This document shows, piece after piece, positions 28,905-38,790 of a stretch of DNA of 64,000 bases; positions within the stretch are counted from its first letter, which is position 1; each line of letters begins with the position of its first letter. Position numbers and translations under genes: made by a program. The stretch comes from Microbacterium hatanonis (lineage in GTDB: Bacteria > Actinomycetota > Actinomycetes > Actinomycetales > Microbacteriaceae). Where the stretch lies: assembly GCF_008017415.1 (NCBI RefSeq), contig NZ_VRSV01000002.1, positions 868,001-932,000 on the forward strand. The letters are read 5' to 3'. The notes under the pieces are model-generated. The model was not told the DNA's origin. It ran no database searches and worked only from the letters and a program-made list of their open reading frames with translations.

Positions 28905-29915
28905 TCAGGCCGACGCGCGCCAGACCACGGGGCACTCGAGCACGATCGGCTCGGGGTCGGCGCCGGCGAGCTGGCGCAGCACCGATTCCGCCGCGGCGCG
29001 GCCGAGCTCGGTCGCCGGCTGATGGACGGTCGACAGCGGGGGATCGCAGCGCAGCGCCCACGAGCTGTCGTCGAATCCGACGACGCCGACGTCGCCCGGG
29101 ATGCTGCGGCCCGACGACTGCAGTACCTCCATCGCGCCGGCGGCCACCGCGTCGCTCGACGCGAAGATCCCGTCGATGTCGGGGGCGCGCTCGAGCAGCG
29201 CCCGCATGCCCGCCTGCCCGTCGGAGTAGGAGTACAGCGGGATCCGCTGCACGAGCGAGGGGTCGAAATCTCCGCCGAGCGCGTCGACGAACCCGGCGAG
29301 GCGATCCGCACCGGAGTCGCGGTCGAGGGCCGCGGCGATCATGCCGACCCGGCGCCGGCCCGTGCCGATGAGGCGAGTCGTGATCTCTCGTGCGGCGTTG
29401 CGGTTGTCGATGGCGGCGTAGGCCGCCGATCCGAGGTCGCGGGGGTGGCCGACGAACGCCGCGGGCAGGCCGAGGTCGCGCACCGCGCGGGTGATCGGGT
29501 CGCCGACGCGCGCCGAGACGACGATGACGCCGTCGATCAGTCCGCCGCTGAGGTAGTGGGTGAGTCGGTCGACGTCGCGGGCGGAGTCGGCGATGAGACA
29601 GGCCATCTGGTAGTCGGCCTCGGAGAGCGCGGAGTTCGCTCCGAGGAGGATCGACGCGATGTTGGGGTCTTCGACGAACAGCGAGTGCGGTTCGTGCACG
29701 ATGAGGCCGACCGCCTGAGAACGCTGGACGACCAGGCTGCGCGCGGCGCGGTTGGGCACGAACCCGACTTTCGCGATCGCCGCGTCGATGGCCGCCCGGG
29801 CGTCGTCGGAGACGTAGCGCTGACCGTTGAGCACCCGGCTGACGGTGCCGCGCGAGACGCCGGCCTCGATCGCCACGTCGTTCACTGTCGCGCGTCGTCG
29901 CCTCGTCCCCTCCAT
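28905..29915 (-). CDS. LacI family transcriptional regulator (GH42 locus)
   Basis: Repressor of about 336 residues. The helix-turn-helix reads TVNDVAIEAGVS/GTVSRVLN, different in the recognition helix from the other two LacI proteins here, in line with its different operators. The ligand domain is of normal length and ends in GFDDSSWA and PPLSTVHQ. ATG 29915 is preferred because TACGAT (29923-29928) lies seven bases upstream, fitting a leaderless start; ATG 29924 is in frame and possible. It is divergent from the GH42 operon, with an operator at 29929-29942. Confidence 0.93.
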   Translation of the reverse strand: MEGTRRRRATVNDVAIEAGVSRGTVSRVLNGQRYVSDDARAAIDAAIAKVGFVPNRAARSLVVQRSQAVGLIVHEPHSLFVEDPNIASILLGANSALSEADYQMACLIADSARDVDRLTHYLSGGLIDGVIVVSARVGDPITRAVRDLGLPAAFVGHPRDLGSAAYAAIDNRNAAREITTRLIGTGRRRVGMIAAALDRDSGADRLAGFVDALGGDFDPSLVQRIPLYSYSDGQAGMRALLERAPDIDGIFASSDAVAAGAMEVLQSSGRSIPGDVGVVGFDDSSWALRCDPPLSTVHQPATELGRAAAESVLRQLAGADPEPIVLECPVVWRASA

Positions 29916-29928
29916 GGTTGCCATCGTA

Positions 29929-30048
29929 TGTGCACGCGCACATGTCAGTCATTCCGTGTTGACAGGTCGTTTGCGATCCACTTACTCTGTTCACGTTCAC
30001 AGAGCCCTCAGCGCGGAGGAACAGCGCCTCGGCCTGTGTACGTTCACA
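29929..30048 (+). promoter_or_regulatory. GH42 operon promoter with three LacI operators
   Basis: TTGACA (29959-29964) and TACTCT (29983-29988) are 18 bp apart and point at the GH42 gene. Three 14-bp near-palindromes with central CG are present: TGTGCACGCGCACA (29929-29942), TGTTCACGTTCACA (29988-30001, at the start of transcription) and TGTGTACGTTCACA (30035-30048, just before the ribosome-binding site). The spread of sites allows repression of both divergent genes, possibly by looping. Confidence 0.8.
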
Positions 30049-30062
30049 CACCGAGGAGCACG

Positions 30063-32075
30063 ATGACATCCGCCCGCCGCCCGTTCGTCCACGACGGGAT
30101 CGCCTACGGCTGCGACTACAACCCGGAGCAGTGGGATCCGACCGTCTGGTCCGAGGACGTCGCCCTGATGCGCGACGCCGGCGTCGACCTGGTCGCGATC
30201 AACGTGTTCGGCTGGTCGCACGTCGAGCCGCGCAACGGCGAGTTCGACTTCGCCTCGCTCGACCGGGTGATCGACCTGCTCGACGACGCGGGCATCAAGG
30301 TGAACCTCGGCACCGGAACGGCATCGCCTCCGCCGTGGCTGACGCGGCTCCACCCCGAGATCCTCCCCGTCACCGAGGACGGCACCACCCGCTACCCGGG
30401 GGGACGTCAGGCATGGTGCCCGAGCTCGCCCGTCTTCCGCGACGCGGCGCTCGCCCTCGTCGACGCGGTCGCGCGCCGCTACGGCTCGCACCCCGCGGTC
30501 GAGCTCTGGCACGTCTCGAACGAGCTCGGCTGCCACAACGCCCTGTGCTTCTGCGAGACCAGTGCTGCGGCGTTCCGCGACTGGCTCGAAGCCCGCTACG
30601 GCACGATCGACGCGCTCAACGCGGCGTGGGGAACGGCGTTCTGGAGCCAGACCTACCGCGAGTGGGGCGAGATCCTCCCGCCGATGGCGAACCTGTCGAC
30701 GCGCAATCCGGGCCAGCAGCTCGACTTCCACCGGTTCAGCTCCGACGCGTTGCTGGACTACTTCCGCGCCGAAGCCGAGATCATCCGCGCGATCAGCGAC
30801 AAGCCCGTCACGACGAACTTCATGGTGACGGCGCACATCGAGAACCTCGACTACTGGTCGTGGGCCGCCGACATGGACGTGATCGCGAACGACCACTACC
30901 TCGATAACCGCCTCGCCGACCCGCGCACGGAGCTCTCGTTCGCCGCCGACCTGTCGCGGGGACTCGCGGGCGGCGCCCCCTGGCTGCTCATGGAGCACTC
31001 CACCGGCGCGGTGAACTGGCAGCCCCTGAACCGGGCCAAGGCGCCCGGCCAGCTGATCCGCAACTCTCTGACGCACGTCGCCCGAGGAGCCGACGCGGTG
31101 TGCTTCTTCCAGTGGAGGGCGTCGGTGCAGGGGAGCGAGAAGTTCCACTCCGCGATGCTTCCCCACGCCGGCACCGACACCGCGCTGTGGCGCGAGGTCG
31201 TGGAGCTCGGCGGGATCGTCGACCGACTCGGAGAGGTGGCGGGATCGCGGGTCGACTCCGACGTCGCGATCGTCTTCTCGTGGGAGTCGTGGTGGGCCGC
31301 CGGCACCGAGTCGCGCCCCAGCCACGCCCTCGGCTACCTCGACCAGGTGCACGCCGCCTACGCAGCGCTCCATTCCCAGGGGCTGACCGTCGACGTGATC
31401 GCACCGGGCGCCGACCTGTCGCCCTACCGCCTGGTCGTCGTACCGGGCCTGCACCTCGTGCGCGCCGCCGACGCGTCGGCGATCACCGACTGGATCGCCG
31501 CCGGAGGCACCGCCGTGGTCACCTTCTTCTCGGGAACCGTCGACGAGAACGACCGGGTGTACACCGGGGGCTACACCGGACCGTTCCGCGAGGCGCTCGG
31601 CGTCGCCGTCGAGGAGTTCGCGCCCGTCGCCGCCGACGAGCCGCTGCGACTGACGTCGGGGGCGACCGCGTCGCTGTGGTCGGAGCGGATGCACGTGACC
31701 ACCGCGACGGAGGTCGACGCGTTCGCCGACGGTCCCTCGGCGGGCGGCCCCGCCGTCACGCGCAATGCCTGGGGCGACGGGTCGGCCTGGTACCTCGCGA
31801 CCCTGCCCTCGCCCGCCGACTACCGTGCTCTGCTCGAACGCGTCGCCGCGGAGGCCGGAGTCGCGCCGTCGGTGCGGGTGAGTGCGGGCGCAGACGTCGA
31901 GACGGTGCGTCGTCGCGGTGAGGACGCCGCCTACGTGTTCGTGATCAACCACGGCCACGATGCCGCGGTCGTCGAAGCCACCGGGCACGACCTGGTGACG
32001 GATGCTGCGGTGTCGGGCGAGATCGAGATCCCGGGCGGAAGCGTCCGTATCATCCGAGAGGAGTCGCTGGTATGA
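30063..32075 (+). CDS. beta-galactosidase, glycoside hydrolase family 42
   Basis: Retaining beta-galactosidase of 670 residues, intracellular, acting on short beta-galactosides such as galactobiose. The barrel opens with YGCDYNPEQW; acid/base Glu154 is in HVSNELG and nucleophile Glu311 in LLMEHSTG. A glutamine-amidotransferase-like trimerisation domain and a small C-terminal beta domain follow. CGAGGAG lies ahead of ATG 30063. First gene of an operon with two permeases, a binding protein and GH36; it overlaps the first permease by four bases. Confidence 0.96.
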   Translation: MTSARRPFVHDGIAYGCDYNPEQWDPTVWSEDVALMRDAGVDLVAINVFGWSHVEPRNGEFDFASLDRVIDLLDDAGIKVNLGTGTASPPPWLTRLHPEILPVTEDGTTRYPGGRQAWCPSSPVFRDAALALVDAVARRYGSHPAVELWHVSNELGCHNALCFCETSAAAFRDWLEARYGTIDALNAAWGTAFWSQTYREWGEILPPMANLSTRNPGQQLDFHRFSSDALLDYFRAEAEIIRAISDKPVTTNFMVTAHIENLDYWSWAADMDVIANDHYLDNRLADPRTELSFAADLSRGLAGGAPWLLMEHSTGAVNWQPLNRAKAPGQLIRNSLTHVARGADAVCFFQWRASVQGSEKFHSAMLPHAGTDTALWREVVELGGIVDRLGEVAGSRVDSDVAIVFSWESWWAAGTESRPSHALGYLDQVHAAYAALHSQGLTVDVIAPGADLSPYRLVVVPGLHLVRAADASAITDWIAAGGTAVVTFFSGTVDENDRVYTGGYTGPFREALGVAVEEFAPVAADEPLRLTSGATASLWSERMHVTTATEVDAFADGPSAGGPAVTRNAWGDGSAWYLATLPSPADYRALLERVAAEAGVAPSVRVSAGADVETVRRRGEDAAYVFVINHGHDAAVVEATGHDLVTDAAVSGEIEIPGGSVRIIREESLV

Positions 32076-32986
32076 GCGTCGCTGTCAGGGCGAAGAGCCG
32101 CCCCCCGAAGGAACGCCGACGACGGGTCGCCCACAAGGGCGCCATCGGCATGTTCCTCACACCGTTCGGCGTGCTGTTCGGTCTGTTCTACCTGCTGCCC
32201 ATCGGATACGCGATCTGGCAGTCGCTGCTCGTCGTCGAGCGCGATGGGACGTACGGCGCACCCCGTCAGGTGTTCGGCTGGTTCACCCAGTACGCCCTCG
32301 TGCTGCAGAACGGCCCGTTCTGGGAGTCGGTCGGACGCGTGCTGCTCTTCGGCGTCGTGCAGGTGCCGGTGATGCTCGGTCTCGCGCTGCTGTTCGCGCT
32401 GCTGCTCGACTCGCCCGCGTTGAAGGGCAAGCGCTTCTTCCGGCTGGCGTTCTTCGTGCCCTACGCGGTGCCGGGCGTGATCGCCGCGATCATGTGGGGG
32501 TTCCTTTTCTCGCCGAACCTCTCTCCCTTCACCGGGGTGACCCAGTCGATCGACTTCCTCTCGCCGGAGCTCGTGCTGTGGGCGATCGCGAACGTCGTGA
32601 CGTGGGTCTACGTCGGTTACAACATGCTGATCATCTACTCCGCACTGCTGGCGATCCCGCAGGAGATCTACGAGGCCGCCCGTCTCGACGGCGCAGGGCA
32701 GATCCGCATCGCCTGGTCGATCAAGATCCCGATGGTCGCCCCGGCGATCGTGCTGACGGCGATCTTCTCGATCATCGGCACCCTCCAGCTGCTCGCCGAG
32801 CCGCAGGTCTTCCGTTCGTTCAGCTCGGCCGTCTCGAGCACGTTCACCCCGAACATGACCGTGTACGCGACGAACTCGATCCCCAACATCAATCTGGCGG
32901 CGGCCTTCTCCGTCGTTCTGGCGCTCGCGACGTTCGTGCTGTCGTTCGCCTTCTTGAAGCTCACCCAGCGGAAGGCGGACCGATGA
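32072..32986 (+). CDS. sugar ABC transporter permease (MalF type)
   Basis: Membrane subunit of 304 residues with about six transmembrane helices and the EAA loop EAARLDGAGQIRIAWSIKIP. A strongly basic N-terminus precedes the first helix. It starts in an ATGA overlap with the GH42 gene and ends in another with the next permease. It is paralogous to the permease at 12515-13435, so the two galactoside importers probably arose by duplication. Confidence 0.95.
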   Translation: MSVAVRAKSRPPKERRRRVAHKGAIGMFLTPFGVLFGLFYLLPIGYAIWQSLLVVERDGTYGAPRQVFGWFTQYALVLQNGPFWESVGRVLLFGVVQVPVMLGLALLFALLLDSPALKGKRFFRLAFFVPYAVPGVIAAIMWGFLFSPNLSPFTGVTQSIDFLSPELVLWAIANVVTWVYVGYNMLIIYSALLAIPQEIYEAARLDGAGQIRIAWSIKIPMVAPAIVLTAIFSIIGTLQLLAEPQVFRSFSSAVSSTFTPNMTVYATNSIPNINLAAAFSVVLALATFVLSFAFLKLTQRKADR

Positions 32987-33888
32987 GTCTCCTCACGCGC
33001 ACCGCAGGTGCGACGGCCGACGATGCGACCGCGAGCGGACGGAAGGGCCCCCGCGAGAGCCTGCTGTCGCGCTCGGCCGCGCTCATCGTCATGGGCGTGT
33101 TCACGCTCTACTTCCTGCTTCCCATCTGGTGGCTGTTCATCGCCTCGACGAAGGACCGCGGGCAGCTGCTGACGACCCCGTCGCTGTGGTTCGCCGACTT
33201 CAACCTCTTCGAGAACATCGGCGCCCTGGCGTCGTACGGCGACGGCATCTACTTCCGGTGGCTGCTCAACAGCCTCGGCTACGCCGGTCTCGGCGCGCTG
33301 CTGGCGACGGTCGTGGCCAGCATGGCCGGGTACGCGCTGGCGAAGTACCGCTTCCCGGGGCGCGAGCTGTTCTTCAACGTGGTCCTCGGCGGGGTGCTCG
33401 TGCCGGCGACCGCGCTCGCCCTGCCGCTGTTCCTGCTCTTCAGCCAGGTGAACCTCACGAACACGTACTGGGCGGTGCTGCTCCCCAGCATCGTCAGCCC
33501 GTTCGGCGTCTACCTCAGCCGCATCTACGCGGCCGCGAGCGTACCCGACGAGCTCATCGAGGCGAGCCGACTCGACGGCGCGGGGGAGGTGCGTACCTTC
33601 TTCACGGTGTCGGTGCGCCTGATGACGCCGGCGCTGATCACGGTGTTCCTCTTCCAGTTCGTCGCGATCTGGAACAACTTCTTCCTGCCGCTGATCATGC
33701 TGCGCAGCGAGGAGTTCTTCCCCGTGACCTACGGCCTCTACGCCTGGAACACCCAGCTGAACCAGATCCCGGAGCTGCGCACCTACGTGCTCGTCGGATC
33801 GCTCCTGAGCATCATCCCGCTCATCATCACGTTCCTTCTGCTCCAGCGGTTCTGGCGCAACGGACTCGGCAGCGGGTCCGTGAAGTAG
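32983..33888 (+). CDS. sugar ABC transporter permease (MalG type)
   Basis: 301-residue membrane partner of the preceding permease, with about six helices, the EAA loop EASRLDGAGEVRTFFTVSVRL and a GSGSVK C-terminal tail. The ATG at 32983 overlaps the previous stop. As in the first locus, no dedicated ATPase gene follows, so a shared ATPase is expected. Confidence 0.95.
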   Translation: MSLLTRTAGATADDATASGRKGPRESLLSRSAALIVMGVFTLYFLLPIWWLFIASTKDRGQLLTTPSLWFADFNLFENIGALASYGDGIYFRWLLNSLGYAGLGALLATVVASMAGYALAKYRFPGRELFFNVVLGGVLVPATALALPLFLLFSQVNLTNTYWAVLLPSIVSPFGVYLSRIYAAASVPDELIEASRLDGAGEVRTFFTVSVRLMTPALITVFLFQFVAIWNNFFLPLIMLRSEEFFPVTYGLYAWNTQLNQIPELRTYVLVGSLLSIIPLIITFLLLQRFWRNGLGSGSVK

Positions 33889-33964
33889 ACCGCCGCACGA
33901 CCCCGTCCCGACGGCTCCGCCCGAGGGCCTCCCCACCCCGCACCACCCAACAGTGAGGAAGAAC

Positions 33965-35290
33965 ATGCAGCACACCAAGAGGGCAGTCGCCATGGGCGTC
34001 GCACTGCTCAGCGCGATCGCGCTGGCCGGATGCTCGACCGGTTCCACCGGCACCAGCGGCGAAGCAGCCGCCTGCGCGCCGTCCGAGGGCGACGTCACGC
34101 TCGAATTCACGTCGTGGATCCCCGGCATCGAAGACGCCGCGGCGATCTGGAACGCCGAGAACCCCGGCATCCAGGTGCAGGTGCAGACCGGCCCGAACGG
34201 CAACTCCGGCACCTACCAGAACTTCTTCAGCCAGCTCGAGGCGGGCAACGCCCCCGACCTCGGTCAGATCGAGTACGACGCGCTGTCGAGCTTCCGCGTG
34301 CAGGACGGCCTGGAAGACCTCTCCAACTGCGAGGACGTCGTGGCCGCCGAGGCCGACTTCATCCCGTGGACCTGGAACCAGGTCACCCTGGGCGGCGACG
34401 GCGTCTACGGCATCCCGCAGGACTCCGGCCCCATGGCGCTGTTCTACCGCTCCGACCTGTTCGAGCAGAACGGCATCGCCGTCCCCACGACGTGGGACGA
34501 GTACAAGGATGCGGCGAAGAAGATCCGCGCGCTCGGCGGCTACATCACCAACTTCTCCACCGCCGACATCAACCAGTTCGCGGGCTTCGTGTGGCAGGCC
34601 AACGGCGACTGGTTCACCAACGACGGGGACGCCTGGTCGGTCGACCTGTCCGGCGACGCGTCGAAGACCGTCGCGGACTACTGGCAGGAGCTGCTGGACG
34701 AGGACCTCGTCGCGACCTACCCGGCCTGGACCGAGGAGTGGAACAACGCCTACAACTCCAGCGAGGTCTGGAGCTGGACGTCGGCCGTCTGGGGTGCCAA
34801 CTCGATCTCCAGCGGCGCTCCCGACACCGCCGGCAAATGGTCGGTCGCTCCCGCCCCGCAGTGGAAGGCCGGCGAGAGCGCGGCCGGTAACTGGGGCGGC
34901 TCGTCCGTCGCCGTCTTCAAGGGCAGCGAGCACGTCTACGAAGCGGCGAAGTTCGCGCTGTGGCTGAACACGTCGGAGGAGGCGCTCACCGCTCTGAACG
35001 AGTCGGCGAACATCTACCCCGCGACCACCGCGGGCCTGGAGCTCCCCTCGCTGCAGGAGGGCGTGGAGTTCTACGGCGGGCAGGCGATCTACGACGTGTT
35101 CGCCGAGGCGGCCGCCGAGGTCAACCCCGACTTCGTGTGGGGTCCCACCATGACGCAGACCTACGCCGACGTGTCGGACGGCTTCCAGAAGGCCGTCACC
35201 GGGCAGGGGACGCTCCTCGAGGCGCTCGAATCGGCGCAGTCGTCGACGATCTCCACCCTCAAGGCGCAGTCGATCCCCGTCGCAGAATAG
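33965..35290 (+). CDS. ABC transporter sugar-binding lipoprotein
   Basis: Extracellular CUT1-type binding protein of 441 residues, lipid-anchored at Cys23 (lipobox LAGC). Typical segments include LEFTSWIPG near the mature start, YGIPQDSGPMALFY and WGGSSVAVF. GAGGAAG lies correctly for ATG 33965 (MQHTKRA); the in-frame ATG 12 bases upstream is unlikely because the ribosome-binding site overlaps it. By context it binds alpha- and/or beta-galacto-oligosaccharides. Confidence 0.95.
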   Translation: MQHTKRAVAMGVALLSAIALAGCSTGSTGTSGEAAACAPSEGDVTLEFTSWIPGIEDAAAIWNAENPGIQVQVQTGPNGNSGTYQNFFSQLEAGNAPDLGQIEYDALSSFRVQDGLEDLSNCEDVVAAEADFIPWTWNQVTLGGDGVYGIPQDSGPMALFYRSDLFEQNGIAVPTTWDEYKDAAKKIRALGGYITNFSTADINQFAGFVWQANGDWFTNDGDAWSVDLSGDASKTVADYWQELLDEDLVATYPAWTEEWNNAYNSSEVWSWTSAVWGANSISSGAPDTAGKWSVAPAPQWKAGESAAGNWGGSSVAVFKGSEHVYEAAKFALWLNTSEEALTALNESANIYPATTAGLELPSLQEGVEFYGGQAIYDVFAEAAAEVNPDFVWGPTMTQTYADVSDGFQKAVTGQGTLLEALESAQSSTISTLKAQSIPVAE

Positions 35291-35301
35291 GAAGCATCGC
35301 C

Positions 35302-37365
35302 GTGATCCATCACCTCCGTGCCGCGGGCGTCAGCCTCATCGTCGACGCCCGCGGTACGGGGGTGCCCGCTCTCCTTCATTGGGGAGCGGATCTCGGAGAC
35401 CTCTCGCACGACGACCTCTCCACCCTCGCCGACACGCTCGTGCCGGCGATCCCGCCGAGCTCCATCGACGAGCCGCTGCGGCTCACCCTGCTCCCCGACC
35501 TCGCCGACGGCTGGTCGGGGCGACCGGCCCTCGGCCTCCCGCGGGGGAACGGTCGCGCGCTCCTCGATGCGGTCGAGCGCGACGGCTCACGGCTGACGAT
35601 CTCGTCGCGCATCGGCGACGTCGCGGTCGTCACCACCCTCGTCCTCACCCCCGAGGGGGTGCTCCTCGCCCGGCACGAGGTGCGCAACGACGGCGCCGCA
35701 CCCGCCGCGCTCGTCTCGGCCGGCGTCGTCCTCCCCCTTCCCGACCGCGCGGTCGAGCTCCTCGACTTCACCGGCCGGTGGGCACGGGAGCGCTCGCCCC
35801 AGCGCATCCGCCCCGGACACGGGACGTGGATGCGCGAGTCGCGTCACGGTCGCGGCGGGCACGACGACGCCTTCCTCCTCGCCGCGGGCATGCCCGGCTT
35901 CGGATTCCGCTCGGGCGAGGTGTGGGCGACCCATGTCGCGTGGAGCGGCGACACCGCGGCGTGGTTCGAACGCACGGCCCTCGGCCGCACGGTCGTCGGC
36001 GGGGGCGAGCGCATCGGGCTCGTCGAACTGGCGCCGGGCGAGGGCTACACGACGCCGACCCTGGTGGGCGCCTGGTCGGATCACGGACTCGACGGTGTGA
36101 GCGACCGCCTCCACCCGTGGGTGCGCTCGTGGTCGACGATCCGCACGCCTCGGCCGCTCACGCTCAACACGTGGGAGGCCGTCTACTTCGATCAATCGCT
36201 CGAGCGGCTGCAACCCCTCATCGATTGCGCCGCCGAGGTCGGGGTCGAACGGTTCGTGCTCGACGACGGCTGGTTCCTCGGCCGCCGTGACGACCGCCGT
36301 GCGTTGGGCGACTGGACCGTCGACCCGGGCACCTGGCCCCAGGGCCTCGCCCCCCTCATCCAGAGCGTCCAGTCGGCCGGCATGGAGTTCGGCCTCTGGG
36401 TCGAGCCCGAGATGGTCAGCCTCGACTCCGACCTCGCACGGGCCCACCCCGACTGGCTCCTCAGCCCCGCCGACGGCGTGACCTGGCGATGGCAGCACGT
36501 GCTCGACCTGTCGCAGGAGCCGGTGCGCGCACACCTCTTCGAGCGGCTCGACGCGCTGCTGTCGCAGCATCCGATCGCCTTCCTCAAGTGGGACCACAAC
36601 CGCGACCTCCTCGTCGACGACGCGCATGACCAGGTCGTCGCCCTGTACGGCCTGCTCGACGACCTGCGCGCCGCGCACCCGGGCGTCGAGATCGAGTCGT
36701 GCGCCTCGGGCGGGGCGCGCATCGACCTCGAGATGCTGCGCCGCACCGACCGGGTGTGGGCGAGCGACACCAACGACCCCCTCGAGCGGCAGGCCGTGCA
36801 GCGGTGGACCGGGGTGCTCGTTCCCCCCGAGTACGTCGGATCGCACCTCGGCGACGCCCACGCGCACACGACCGGTCGCGCGTCGTCGCTGTCGTTCCGC
36901 CTCGCCACGGCCCTGTTCGCGAGCGCCGGCATCGAGTGGGACCTCACGCGTGCGTCGGAGGAGGAGCTCTCGGCCGTGCGCACCTGGGCCGACGCCTACC
37001 GCCTCTACCGGGGGCTGCTGCACACCGGTCGTACCGTGCGCGCCGACCTCCCCGAGCCGGGCGTGCTCGTGCACGGCGTCGTCTCGCCCGACGGTCGGGA
37101 GGCGCTGGCGGCCTACGTCACCACCGACGGGGTGGAGGCCGCCCTGCCGCCGCGGTTCGCGCTGCCGGGGCTCGACCCCGTTCGTCGCTACCGGGTCGAA
37201 CCCGTCGACCTCGGCGCATCTCCGCTCACCCTGCAGGACGCGCCGCCCCCGTGGCTGGCCGACGGCGTGACGCTCTCGGGGAGCGCGCTGTCGGCGGTGG
37301 GCCTGCCCATGCCCCTGCTGCTTCCGGGCAACGCGCTGGTGCTCTCGCTCACCGCCGTCGACTGA
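35302..37365 (+). CDS. alpha-galactosidase, glycoside hydrolase family 36
   Basis: Retaining alpha-galactosidase of 687 residues (melibiose, raffinose or galactomannan side chains). The central barrel has nucleophile Asp431 in FLKWDHNR and acid/base Asp489 in ASDTNDP; the N-terminal beta-sandwich and the WEAVYFD and LDDGWF segments are family-typical. The GTG at 35302 follows the binding-protein stop by 11 bases. With GH42 upstream, the operon handles both anomers. Its stop lies three bases from the convergent photolyase gene. Confidence 0.95.
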   Translation: MIHHLRAAGVSLIVDARGTGVPALLHWGADLGDLSHDDLSTLADTLVPAIPPSSIDEPLRLTLLPDLADGWSGRPALGLPRGNGRALLDAVERDGSRLTISSRIGDVAVVTTLVLTPEGVLLARHEVRNDGAAPAALVSAGVVLPLPDRAVELLDFTGRWARERSPQRIRPGHGTWMRESRHGRGGHDDAFLLAAGMPGFGFRSGEVWATHVAWSGDTAAWFERTALGRTVVGGGERIGLVELAPGEGYTTPTLVGAWSDHGLDGVSDRLHPWVRSWSTIRTPRPLTLNTWEAVYFDQSLERLQPLIDCAAEVGVERFVLDDGWFLGRRDDRRALGDWTVDPGTWPQGLAPLIQSVQSAGMEFGLWVEPEMVSLDSDLARAHPDWLLSPADGVTWRWQHVLDLSQEPVRAHLFERLDALLSQHPIAFLKWDHNRDLLVDDAHDQVVALYGLLDDLRAAHPGVEIESCASGGARIDLEMLRRTDRVWASDTNDPLERQAVQRWTGVLVPPEYVGSHLGDAHAHTTGRASSLSFRLATALFASAGIEWDLTRASEEELSAVRTWADAYRLYRGLLHTGRTVRADLPEPGVLVHGVVSPDGREALAAYVTTDGVEAALPPRFALPGLDPVRRYRVEPVDLGASPLTLQDAPPPWLADGVTLSGSALSAVGLPMPLLLPGNALVLSLTAVD

Positions 37366-37368
37366 GGC

Positions 37369-38739
37369 TCAGCGCGCGCGCTTGACGTCCTCGTACGCAG
37401 CGAGGGCCTGGCGACGCGTGTCGCCGAGGTCGACGAGCGGTTCCGGTGCGTCGCCGTCCAGGTGGTCGGGCGCCCATCGGCGGATGTACTCGTCGTGCGC
37501 GTCGAACTTCTTGCGCTGCAGCTCGGGGTTGAAGATGCGGAAGTACGGGGCGGCGTCCGCCCCGGAACCGGCGACCCACTGCCAGTTGAACGGATTGCTC
37601 GCCCCGTCTGCGTCGACCAGCGTGTCCCAGAACCACTGCTCGCCGAGGCGCCAGTCGATCATCAGGTTCTTGATGAGGTACGACGCCGTCACCATGCGCA
37701 CGCGATTGTGCATCGCGCCCGAGTGCCAGAGCTCGCGCATGCCGGCATCGACGAGGGCGACCCCGGTGCGCCCCTGCTGCCACGCCTCGAGGTGCGCGCG
37801 GTTCAGCCGCGGCCACGGGAAGGCGTCGAAGCCGCTGCGCCAGTTCTTCGTCGCCAGATCGGGGAAGTGGTAGAGCGTGTGGCAGGCGAATTCGCGCCAG
37901 CCGATCTCGGAGAGGAATCGCGAGGCGGATGCCGCGTGGGCACCGGTGCCGCGGTTCTTCACCGTCTCGTGCCACACCTGGTAGGGGCTGACCTCGCCCC
38001 ATCGCAGGTAGGGGGAGAGGTGGGACGTCGCCTCGCCCGCCGGTTCGTCGCGGGAGCGGTCGTAGTCGCCGAGGTCGTCGTAGAGGAAGCCCTTCAGTCG
38101 TCGGAGGGCCGCGGGCTCCCCGGGCTCCCATGCCTCCCGCAACCCGCCGGCCCAGTCGGGCTTCGTGGGCAGCAGCCCCCACGCGTCGAGATCGTCGGAG
38201 TCGGGCGCGCCCGACGGGGCGTGGACCTCGCGGGGCGCGGGAAGCGGTGCTCGCGGGGCCGGCAGGTCTTGGCAGGCTCGCCAGAACGGGGTGAACACGG
38301 AGTAGGGGGTGCCGGACCCGGTCTGCACGGTCCACGGCTCGAAGAGGACGGATGCGGCGAAGGAAGCCACCTCGACCCCGTCGTCGCGCAGGGCGGTCTT
38401 GATACCGGCGTCGATCTCGCGCTCGGCCCCGCCGTAGCGGCGGTTCCAGAAGACAGCCCCCGCGGAGGCGTCCGCCACCACCGCCGGAACGATGTCGGCC
38501 GCCCGGCCGCGCCGCAGCACGAGAGCGCCGCCGCGTTCGCGTAGGCGCTCGCCGAGGGAGTCGAGGCTGTGGTGCAGCCACCACTTCGCCGCTCCGCCGA
38601 GCTCGCGCATCCCGTCGGCGTCACCCTCGAGGACGTAGAGGCAGATGATCGGCTCGCCTCGGTCGACGGCGGCTCGCAGCGCGGGGTTGTCGGCGATCCG
38701 CAGATCGTCGCGGAACCAGACGACGGAGGGGCTCACCAT
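37369..38739 (-). CDS. phr: deoxyribodipyrimidine photolyase
   Basis: Light-driven repair of cyclobutane pyrimidine dimers; 456 residues. The N-terminal antenna domain starts VWFRDDLRIADNPAL, and the FAD domain has the conserved TGVALVDAGMREL, MHNRVRMVTASYLIKNL and NPFNWQWVAGSG blocks of class I CPD photolyases. TAGCGT (38746-38751) lies six bases before ATG 38739 with no Shine-Dalgarno sequence, so the message is probably leaderless. Confidence 0.95.
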   Translation of the reverse strand: MVSPSVVWFRDDLRIADNPALRAAVDRGEPIICLYVLEGDADGMRELGGAAKWWLHHSLDSLGERLRERGGALVLRRGRAADIVPAVVADASAGAVFWNRRYGGAEREIDAGIKTALRDDGVEVASFAASVLFEPWTVQTGSGTPYSVFTPFWRACQDLPAPRAPLPAPREVHAPSGAPDSDDLDAWGLLPTKPDWAGGLREAWEPGEPAALRRLKGFLYDDLGDYDRSRDEPAGEATSHLSPYLRWGEVSPYQVWHETVKNRGTGAHAASASRFLSEIGWREFACHTLYHFPDLATKNWRSGFDAFPWPRLNRAHLEAWQQGRTGVALVDAGMRELWHSGAMHNRVRMVTASYLIKNLMIDWRLGEQWFWDTLVDADGASNPFNWQWVAGSGADAAPYFRIFNPELQRKKFDAHDEYIRRWAPDHLDGDAPEPLVDLGDTRRQALAAYEDVKRAR

Positions 38740-38790
38740 CCTGCCACGCTATCGGCGGCGCCCCGCCCCGCCGTCGGGCTTGACACCCGC

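Noticed and set aside
27900..30062. Very long plus-strand open frame reading into the GH42 gene
   Set aside because: It is antisense to the luciferase-like and LacI genes; its codon pattern is the mirror of those genes, and the operator/promoter region lies inside it. Only the part from 30063 is coding.
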